Assembly (NCBI GenBank): GCA_001802945.1
Contig: MHAK01000080.1
Coordinates: 1-64,000 of the forward strand
DNA: 64,000 nt
Reading direction: 5' to 3'
Origin: Ignavibacteria bacterium RIFCSPLOWO2_12_FULL_56_21
Lineage (GTDB): Bacteria > Bacteroidota > Ignavibacteria > UBA10030
A model generated the notes under the pieces. That model saw only the letters and a program-made list of their open reading frames with translations, was not told where the DNA came from and searched no databases. The translations under genes and the position numbers were made by a program. Of this stretch, positions 8,360-15,296 are shown one piece after another (the first letter of the stretch is position 1; the number at the start of each line of letters is the position of its first letter).

Positions 8360-10270
8360 GTGCGCATACTTCACTTTTCCATATTGCTTATGAGCGTTCC
8401 TGTCGTTCGTGGACAGGAGCAGGCTCCCGCGGATTCCAGCCTGCGTCGAACGCTACCGGAAGTTGTCGTTACCGGGTCGCGGACGCTGGGATTGATCGAC
8501 AGGACAGCAGCAAGTGCAATTGTACTTGAGCAGAAGACGCTGGAAGGGCTCAGAGGATTGACGGTCGACGCGGCCCTGACTCGCGAGACGGCAGCCTACA
8601 TACGGGACATCGGCAGCGGCGCGGGGATCAAGACAGTGGGATTGCGCGGATCGTCTGCGAGTGAAACACTGATCCTTCTGAACGGGGTCCGATTGAACAG
8701 TGCACAAAACGGATTGGTGGACCTTGGGCTTTATCCGTTGGAACTCTTCCAGCGCATTGAAATCGTTCGCGGCGGACAATCCGCAGCATTCGGGTCGGAC
8801 GCCATTGGCGGTTCAATCAATCTTGTGACGCGGGAAACCGGGGCTGAAGACCGCCTGGGCCTAAACGTCACGGGCGGGTCGTTTGGCCAACTGGGAGGCG
8901 CCGTGGATGCCGGACATGCATGGAAAGAAGGATCTGTCGCCATCCGCGGGGGATATGACCGGTCCGACGGTCGGTTTCCGTATGAGGTGAAGGACGGGTC
9001 CAGCACGATCACGGGGGTGCGGGAAGGGTCATCTTCGCGGAGAAGATACGGGCTTTTCGACCTCTCCGTCAGGCCAGCCCAGAGCTCAGAAGTGACGGCC
9101 ACGTTTCTAGGGGTATCTGCAGACCGAGGATCGCCAGGTCCTGTGACTGCCTCGGGTTCAGCGCAGGCACGATTGGCCGATGATGCCGGGAATGCGATCG
9201 TCCGTGCCACTTATGCGCTCTCCAACGGCATTGTGGAAGGTGGAGTGTTCGGAGGACTTCAAATCGAAAGGTTCCGGGATCCTTCAGCCGAAGGGGGGAT
9301 CGACGAGACCTATCGAAACCGTAACGTCGGAATCTGGCTGCAGTGGTCGGGCGAGGTCAATGATCAGCTCAGCGTGATCACGGCGTTGGAAGGCAATCGG
9401 GCGAGCGTTGAATCAAAAGTATTCGTCAACGGCACAGGGCGGTCGTTCGGCGGAGTATTGCTGGGTGCCCGGTGGACGCCTTTGCACGCTGGTGTATCGA
9501 TCATACCTACGATCCGCTGCGACAGCTACTCGATTGTTCAACCTCGGTGGATTTGGAAGTTGGCGGTGCTTATGCAGCTCGATGATGCCGGCCATGTGAC
9601 ACTGCGGGGAACCGCTGGGACGAATTATCGTGTCCCAAGCTTCAACGAATTGTATTGGATACCCGGCGGCAATCCGTATTTGCGGAGTGAAGCCGGTTAT
9701 TCCATGGATGCTGGCATCGATGCGCTGTTTACCGGCCTTGGTGAACATCGATTATCCATTACGGCATTCTCCAACAAGATCCGTGACCGCATCGTAGGAT
9801 TTCCTCCCTTAAACGTTACGGATTCACGGGCAATGGGAATCGAAGCGGGGTGGAGGTGGCAACCCATGCCGGATGTTCGCATCCACGGAGAAATGACGGG
9901 AATAAGGGCGGAGAGTCTGGAACCGTCGTTCAAGGGGAGGCAGCTGCCATTTCAGCCTCGCCTTTCGGCCGGCGGCGGAGTGATCCTGGATGTTCTGGGC
10001 ATGTCCGTGAATTCTGGAGTGAATTATGTTTCGCGAAGATACACGACCCTGGACAACCTCGAAGCGCACAGTGTTGACCCTTTTGCCGTTGTCCATTGCT
10101 CCATTTCCCGGTCCGGCATTTTCCAGGGACACAGCGTACAGGTCCTTCTTGCCGTGGAAAATATTTTCGACAAACAGTATCAAATAGTCACTGGGTATCC
10201 CATGCCTGGACGTGCAATTCGAAGTTCGGTTGCGTTCCGGCTTTTTGAGGCTCACCATTCCGAGGACTGA
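8360..10270 (+). CDS. btuB: TonB-dependent vitamin B12 receptor, BtuB-like
   Basis: 636-residue outer-membrane receptor, GTG start at 8360. Signal peptide MRILHFSILLMSVPVVRG is followed by a TonB-box-like LPEVVVTGSR, a plug domain (~35-150: VGLRGSSASETLILLNGVRLN, RIEIVRGGQSAAFGSDAIGG) and a 22-strand-type barrel. Substrate assignment to cobalamin rests on the riboswitch directly upstream and the BtuG-like gene directly downstream. The start codon is only 13 nt past the terminator stem and lacks a well-placed ribosome site; the next Met (8390) would destroy the signal peptide. Confidence 0.9.
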   Translation: MRILHFSILLMSVPVVRGQEQAPADSSLRRTLPEVVVTGSRTLGLIDRTAASAIVLEQKTLEGLRGLTVDAALTRETAAYIRDIGSGAGIKTVGLRGSSASETLILLNGVRLNSAQNGLVDLGLYPLELFQRIEIVRGGQSAAFGSDAIGGSINLVTRETGAEDRLGLNVTGGSFGQLGGAVDAGHAWKEGSVAIRGGYDRSDGRFPYEVKDGSSTITGVREGSSSRRRYGLFDLSVRPAQSSEVTATFLGVSADRGSPGPVTASGSAQARLADDAGNAIVRATYALSNGIVEGGVFGGLQIERFRDPSAEGGIDETYRNRNVGIWLQWSGEVNDQLSVITALEGNRASVESKVFVNGTGRSFGGVLLGARWTPLHAGVSIIPTIRCDSYSIVQPRWIWKLAVLMQLDDAGHVTLRGTAGTNYRVPSFNELYWIPGGNPYLRSEAGYSMDAGIDALFTGLGEHRLSITAFSNKIRDRIVGFPPLNVTDSRAMGIEAGWRWQPMPDVRIHGEMTGIRAESLEPSFKGRQLPFQPRLSAGGGVILDVLGMSVNSGVNYVSRRYTTLDNLEAHSVDPFAVVHCSISRSGIFQGHSVQVLLAVENIFDKQYQIVTGYPMPGRAIRSSVAFRLFEAHHSED

Positions 10271-10272
10271 AA

Positions 10273-11331
10273 ATGATCCGCACGTTGATACTTTGTTCGG
10301 CCGCTGTCTTCATATTCATGAACGGATGCGACACCCGCTCGTCGGTCGCATCAATGCCGTTGCCCTCCCACGGCGTCTATATACTTAACGAAGGAACGTA
10401 CCAATCTCGTAATGCCGAGATCTCATTCTATGACCCGACGTCGGGAACAGTCTATGGGAATTTGTATGCAGCGGCAAATGCGGACCAGGCGCTGGGCGAC
10501 ATCGCAAACGATATCCAGGTTGCCGATGGGAAGCTGTTCATCGTCGTAAACTATTCGCGAAAGGTCGAAGTCATCGCCGTCGGTACGAACCGGAAGATCG
10601 CCTCAATCCCCATGATTGGCGAGCCACGATACATACGTATCGTGTCTCCGACAAAGGCCTATGTTACCAATATGGATTCGACGGTCTCGGTACTTGACCT
10701 CGGCACCTGGACCGAGGTGCGAAGGATTCGAGTTGGAGATTATCCCGAAGGAATTCTCATGGCCGGCAATAAACTCTTTGTACTGAACGGAGGCTTTGGA
10801 TCAGGCGGCACCATTTCCGTGATTTCCGTGGACGCGGACAGCGTTATCGCCACCGTAGCGACGCCCGACGGTCCATCATATGGCGTAGCGGGTAATGATG
10901 GCAGGCTGTATATCTCGTGCACAGGATATTCGGAATATGGTCATCCCGAGAATGACACGCCAGGTGGTGTTATCGTCATCGATCCTGTTTCCCTGACGGT
11001 CGTGGATTCGTTGGCGATCCAGGGTCATCCTGGAAAACTTGCCATCGACAGCTTGAATACGTTGTATGTGCTCGCTTTGTCGTCAACGGGTTCCTCGTCA
11101 GTTTGGAAGATCGTCACGGGTCCGCACGTATCTGTCCTCAACCATGCTCTTGTTTCCGGTTCATTCTATGGCATCGGGATCCATGCTACCCGGGGAGAAC
11201 TGTATCTGGCCGATGCGGGTGATTATGTCACACCCGGGCGCGTGGCGATACATACACTCAACGGGACTTTTGTACGGGGTCTGAGGTCGGGGATAGGTGT
11301 TGCCCCGAACGGATTTGCCTTTGTCCCCTGA
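10273..11331 (+). CDS. BtuG-like surface beta-propeller lipoprotein (YncE/DUF5074 type)
   Basis: 352 residues. A lipoprotein signal (AAVFIFMNGC, lipobox Cys ~19) leads into repeated propeller blades: GVYILNEGTYQSRNAEISFYD, GKLFIVVNYSRKVEVIAVGT, KAYVTNMDSTVSVLDLGTWT, LFVLNGGFG, LYISCTGY. In Bacteroides, BtuG is a seven-bladed lipoprotein that caps BtuB and passes cobalamin to it; this gene starts 2 bp after the BtuB stop under the same riboswitch. Function is inferred from fold and position; the binding-face residues were not verified. Confidence 0.8.
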   Translation: MIRTLILCSAAVFIFMNGCDTRSSVASMPLPSHGVYILNEGTYQSRNAEISFYDPTSGTVYGNLYAAANADQALGDIANDIQVADGKLFIVVNYSRKVEVIAVGTNRKIASIPMIGEPRYIRIVSPTKAYVTNMDSTVSVLDLGTWTEVRRIRVGDYPEGILMAGNKLFVLNGGFGSGGTISVISVDADSVIATVATPDGPSYGVAGNDGRLYISCTGYSEYGHPENDTPGGVIVIDPVSLTVVDSLAIQGHPGKLAIDSLNTLYVLALSSTGSSSVWKIVTGPHVSVLNHALVSGSFYGIGIHATRGELYLADAGDYVTPGRVAIHTLNGTFVRGLRSGIGVAPNGFAFVP

Positions 11332-11391
11332 AGTTCTGGCGTTCGTCAACCTTTTTCTCTATACTTCAATCACAAGAACGGAGAGATCACC

Positions 11392-11919
11392 ATGAAGCAC
11401 CTGTCATTCATGATCGTTGTTGTCGTCGCGGCAGCGCTGTCGCGGTTGCTGCCGCATCCACCGAACTTCACCCCGATTGCCGCTATTGCACTGGCCGGAG
11501 GCGTCTATTTCGATCGGAGATGGGCGCTGGTCATTCCGACGGCCGCGTTGTTCCTGAGTGACGCCCTGATCGGATTTCACGGCCTAATGCCCTTTGTCTA
11601 CGGAAGTTTCGCGGCGATCGCGGCGATCGGGATCTGGCTTCGATCACGAAAATCAGTGGCCATGGTCGCAGGTGCAACGCTGTCGGGATCGATCCTCTTC
11701 TTTGTCATTACCAACTTCGGCGTGTGGTTCTTGGCCGACGGAACGATCTATCCGAAATCTTTGGCAGGGCTTGGAGCGTGCTATGTTGCAGCCCTCCCAT
11801 TCTTTCGCACTTCGTTGCTCGGAGACGCGGTCTACACTGCAATCCTTTTCGGCATACTTGAAGTTGCCTTGAGAATGTCACAGCGGACAGAGCGCGCTGC
11901 GGAACATCAACCCTCGTAA
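11392..11919 (+). CDS. DUF6580-type small membrane protein, putative cobalamin-related transporter
   Basis: 175 residues with about five membrane spans and an ECF S-component-like start: SRLLPHPPNFTPIAAIALAGG, then FDRRWALVIPTAALFLSDAL and a C-terminal FGILEVALRM. A gagag ribosome site precedes the ATG. It lies 60 bp after the BtuG-like gene; a weak -10 (tatact, 11360) could allow separate expression. ECF S-components bind vitamins, and position after a B12 riboswitch suggests a role in moving cobalamin or a precursor across the inner membrane. That is inference; no ATPase or T component is in the window. Confidence 0.7.
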   Translation: MKHLSFMIVVVVAAALSRLLPHPPNFTPIAAIALAGGVYFDRRWALVIPTAALFLSDALIGFHGLMPFVYGSFAAIAAIGIWLRSRKSVAMVAGATLSGSILFFVITNFGVWFLADGTIYPKSLAGLGACYVAALPFFRTSLLGDAVYTAILFGILEVALRMSQRTERAAEHQPS

Positions 11920-11955
11920 GCACTGTCACAGGCATATATCGCGTTGCGGATCGTC

Positions 11956-11990
11956 ACAAAGTCTCCTGTATTCGGGAGACTTTGTCTTTC
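11956..11990 (+). terminator. Rho-independent terminator ending the B12-uptake operon
   Basis: An 11-bp stem, acaaagtctcc (11956-11966) with ggagactttgt (11975-11985), an 8-nt loop and a trailing ctttct. Confidence 0.85.
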
Positions 11991-12097
11991 TAGTGCCGTT
12001 TCCAATAATTAACCTTGCATTCCACTTGATTTAAAACATTGGAAACGTGCACTAGTGCTCGCTCCCACACAAACTTTAATAGTGGGAGCGGCACTAG
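11990..12097 (+). repeat. 108-bp compound inverted-repeat element
   Basis: The outer 8-bp arms are perfect inverted repeats, ctagtgcc (11990-11997) and ggcactag (12090-12097). Inside are two hairpins: gtttccaat/attggaaac (11998-12006 with 12038-12046) and gctcccac/gtgggagc (12061-12068 with 12082-12089). They are separated by the palindrome gcactagtgc (12049-12058), which is also complementary to the outer arms. The whole can fold as a three-way junction or as two tandem hairpins. No coding potential is seen. It could be a miniature mobile element, a small structured RNA or a regulatory DNA site. Confidence 0.6.
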
Positions 12098-12194
12098 GAG
12101 TGGACAGGAACTGGAGGGCTTTCTTTTTCACTGAAAGATTCTCTATCATTGTCACCGACGCGTACCCACCACCCCCTCACTCAGGAGACGGCCC

Positions 12195-13616
12195 ATGCCT
12201 GGAGAGAAGAAGGAACTGAGCTTTTACGAGAATGTTCTCGCAATGTACGACAAGGCTGCCGCGCTGAGCACATATCCGCATAATTTGTTGGAGACGATAA
12301 AATCCACGAATAGCGTCTATTCGTTTATTTTCCCGGTCCGGACACCTAACGGGATCGTGGAATTCGAAGGGTGGCGGGTGGAGCACAGCCATCACAGGTT
12401 GCCTACGAAAGGCGGAATCCGATTTGCGCCGCATGTCAATGAGGACGAAGTGAAGGCACTTGCGGCGCTGATGACGTACAAATGCGCCCTCGTCGACGTT
12501 CCGTTCGGCGGAGCGAAAGGGGCGGTGAAGATCGATACGCGCAAGTACGACACGCCCACGCTCGAAGCCGTCACCCGCAGGTATACGGTAGAATTGATCA
12601 AGAAGAATTTCATCGGTCCGGGAACTGACGTACCTGCTCCGGATTACGGGACGGGTCCTCGCGAGATGGCGTGGATCGTGGACACCTACATGACATTCCA
12701 CCAAGGCGAAGTCGACGGAATGGCGTGCGTTACCGGAAAACCGGTCACGCAAGGAGGGATACGAGGAAGGACAGAAGCGACCGGAAGGGGAGTGTTCTTT
12801 GGGATCCGGGAAGCATGCCTGCAAGCGGACGACATGAAGAGGATTGGCCTTACTCCCGGGATCGAAGGTAAGCGCGTGATCGTTCAAGGAATGGGAAACG
12901 TCGGCTACTATGCGGCAAAGTTTTGTCAGGAAGGCGGAGCCCGCATTGTCGGGATCGCCGAATATGAAGGGGGGATTTACGATCCGAAAGGACTCGATGT
13001 GGACTCCGTAGCGCGTCACAGGCGGGAAACCGGATCGATCCTAAAATTCCCCGGCGCTCTGGATTTCAACCCGAGCGGACCTGTGCTTGAGCAGGATTGC
13101 GATATTCTTGTTCCGGCGGCGCTCGAGAACCAGATCACCAGTGACAACGCACCCCGCATCAAAGCTCGCATCATCGCGGAAGGCGCAAACGGGCCGACAA
13201 CTGCCGCCGGCGAAGAGGTCCTGTTGAGGAAAGGCTGTCTTCTTCTTGCAGATATGTATCTGAACGCAGGCGGTGTTACGGTTTCGTATTTTGAATGGTT
13301 GAAGAATCTGTCCCATGTCCGATTCGGTCGAATGGCAAAACGCTTCGACGAACGGACGAACACGCAACTCATTCACATGATAGAATCCGCCTCGGGAAAG
13401 AAATTCACGCAGGAAGAGCGCACTGCGGTTTCACACGGGGCGGATGAGGTCGACCTTGTGAACTCCGGTCTGGAAGAAACCATGATCACAGCGTTTCATC
13501 AGGTCCGGGAGACCTGGAAGCAAAATCCAAAAGTAGATAGTTTCCGGACCGCTGCGTTCATTAACGCAATTCACAAGATTGCAACGACGTATCTTGAACT
13601 TGGTATCTTTCCATGA
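12195..13616 (+). CDS. gdh: Glu/Leu/Phe/Val dehydrogenase (NAD-type glutamate dehydrogenase)
   Basis: 473 residues. Catalyses the reversible oxidative deamination of glutamate to 2-oxoglutarate. The N-terminal catalytic domain holds [20 protein letters not shown] and [17 protein letters not shown] (substrate and catalytic Lys), then [19 protein letters not shown]. The C-terminal Rossmann domain has [11 protein letters not shown] (~235-245). ~50 extra C-terminal residues ([18 protein letters not shown]) make it longer than typical 410-430-residue homologues. It is unlike the second GDH immediately downstream, which is of the hexameric NADP type. A ggag ribosome site precedes the ATG. Confidence 0.92.
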   Translation: MPGEKKELSFYENVLAMYDKAAALSTYPHNLLETIKSTNSVYSFIFPVRTPNGIVEFEGWRVEHSHHRLPTKGGIRFAPHVNEDEVKALAALMTYKCALVDVPFGGAKGAVKIDTRKYDTPTLEAVTRRYTVELIKKNFIGPGTDVPAPDYGTGPREMAWIVDTYMTFHQGEVDGMACVTGKPVTQGGIRGRTEATGRGVFFGIREACLQADDMKRIGLTPGIEGKRVIVQGMGNVGYYAAKFCQEGGARIVGIAEYEGGIYDPKGLDVDSVARHRRETGSILKFPGALDFNPSGPVLEQDCDILVPAALENQITSDNAPRIKARIIAEGANGPTTAAGEEVLLRKGCLLLADMYLNAGGVTVSYFEWLKNLSHVRFGRMAKRFDERTNTQLIHMIESASGKKFTQEERTAVSHGADEVDLVNSGLEETMITAFHQVRETWKQNPKVDSFRTAAFINAIHKIATTYLELGIFP

Positions 13617-13846
13617 GTAACGTCCATTCTCAATTATGATTCCTGCTCTTGGGGTCGGGACTGAATTCGTTTTCGCGAACTTGAATCTGTTCATGTCGAC
13701 AGGGGCATTCCCACGATTCTCCGCAGCGGTTTGATGGCACAAGAGTTGTATCTCTGAGTCGCGCGCCCGACTTGCGACCTTAAGTTCCATCTGCTCTGTC
13801 GCTTGCCGCCAGCGTACACTATCCCCCCCAACAAGGAGTTCCGTCC

Positions 13847-15208
13847 ATGTCCGAATATGTGAAGAGCTTCCTCGCAGGTGTAAAGTCGAAAAACCCGAAT
13901 GAACCTGAGTTCCACCAGGCCGTCGAAGAAGTCGTGGATTCACTCAGCCTTGTGCTGGATCGGCATTCGGAATACCGGTCCCACAAGATCCTCGAGCGGA
14001 TCGTTGAACCCGAGCGCACAATTACGTTTCGAGTGCCGTGGATGGACGATCAGGGCGAGATCCATGTCAACCGCGGATTCCGCATTGAAATGAACAGCGC
14101 AATCGGTCCATACAAGGGTGGTCTTCGATTCCATCCATCCGTGAACATCGGCATTTTAAAGTTCCTGGCTTTCGAACAGGTTTTCAAAAACAGTCTGACG
14201 ACGCTCCCGATGGGCGGCGGGAAAGGCGGATCGGACTTCGACCCGAAGGGAAAGAGTGACAATGAGGTCATGCGTTTTTGCCAGAGTTTCATGAACGAAC
14301 TGTACCGACACATCGGCCCGAATACCGATGTTCCAGCAGGAGATATTGGAGTAGGGGGCAGAGAGATAGGTTTCTTGTTCGGACATTACAAGAAGCTCCG
14401 GAATGAGTTTACAGGCGTGCTGACTGGGAAAGGATTGCATTGGGGAGGGTCGTTGATTCGGCCCGAAGCGACGGGATATGGTTCGGTATATTTTGCCGCG
14501 GAGATGCTATCGACGCGCCGGGAGACGCTGGAAGGCAAAATGTGCCTAGTATCGGGCAGCGGGAACGTCGCCCAGTATACTGTTCAGAAGATCAATGAGC
14601 TCGGCGGGAAAGCGGTTACAATGTCCGATTCCAATGGATTTATTTACGATCCGGCAGGAATCTCCGCGGAAAAGCTGAACTTCGTCATGGAGCTGAAGAA
14701 TTTGCGTCGCGGCAGGATCAAGGAATACACCGACCATTTTCCAGCGGCAACGTACACGGCAGTCGACCCGAAAATGGATCACAATCCGTTGTGGGATCGA
14801 AAAGCTTCGTGCGCATTCCCGAGCGCCACGCAGAACGAGATTAACGGAAAAGATGCCGCCAACCTTATCAGGAACGGCGTATATTGTGTTGCCGAGGGAG
14901 CCAACATGCCGACCACGCTCGACGGCGTCAAGGTGTTTCTTGATGCCAAGATATTGTATGGTCCCGGCAAAGCTGCGAATGCGGGAGGTGTTGCAACCTC
15001 CGGATTGGAGATGTCGCAGAACAGCATGCGTCTTCCGTGGCCCCGCGAGGAGGTCGATGCGCGACTGCGCGGAATCATGAAAGCGATCCACAGCGCTTGC
15101 GTGACCACCGCTGAGCGTTTTGGCACGCCGGGAAATTACGTGAACGGCGCGAACATCTCGGGTTTCCTGAAAGTCGCCGATGCGATGATCGACCAAGGAC
15201 TCGTGTGA
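13847..15208 (+). CDS. gdhA: NADP-type glutamate dehydrogenase
   Basis: 453 residues, GdhA length. Aminates 2-oxoglutarate in ammonium assimilation. Motifs: GPYKGGLRFHPSVNIGILKF, PMGGGKGGSDFDPKGKSD, NTDVPAGDIGVGGREIGF and the Rossmann SGSGNVAQYT (~238-247). An aaggag ribosome site lies just before the ATG. The 230-bp gap from the first dehydrogenase holds no recognisable gene, terminator or clear promoter. Confidence 0.95.
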   Translation: MSEYVKSFLAGVKSKNPNEPEFHQAVEEVVDSLSLVLDRHSEYRSHKILERIVEPERTITFRVPWMDDQGEIHVNRGFRIEMNSAIGPYKGGLRFHPSVNIGILKFLAFEQVFKNSLTTLPMGGGKGGSDFDPKGKSDNEVMRFCQSFMNELYRHIGPNTDVPAGDIGVGGREIGFLFGHYKKLRNEFTGVLTGKGLHWGGSLIRPEATGYGSVYFAAEMLSTRRETLEGKMCLVSGSGNVAQYTVQKINELGGKAVTMSDSNGFIYDPAGISAEKLNFVMELKNLRRGRIKEYTDHFPAATYTAVDPKMDHNPLWDRKASCAFPSATQNEINGKDAANLIRNGVYCVAEGANMPTTLDGVKVFLDAKILYGPGKAANAGGVATSGLEMSQNSMRLPWPREEVDARLRGIMKAIHSACVTTAERFGTPGNYVNGANISGFLKVADAMIDQGLV

Positions 15209-15296
15209 TCCGCTGCTTCCTCAGCGTCGGGCAGGACGCAACGCCCGGGATCAACTTCGTACTGGCGGGCGAAGGACGAGGGACCTTCGTCCGCCC

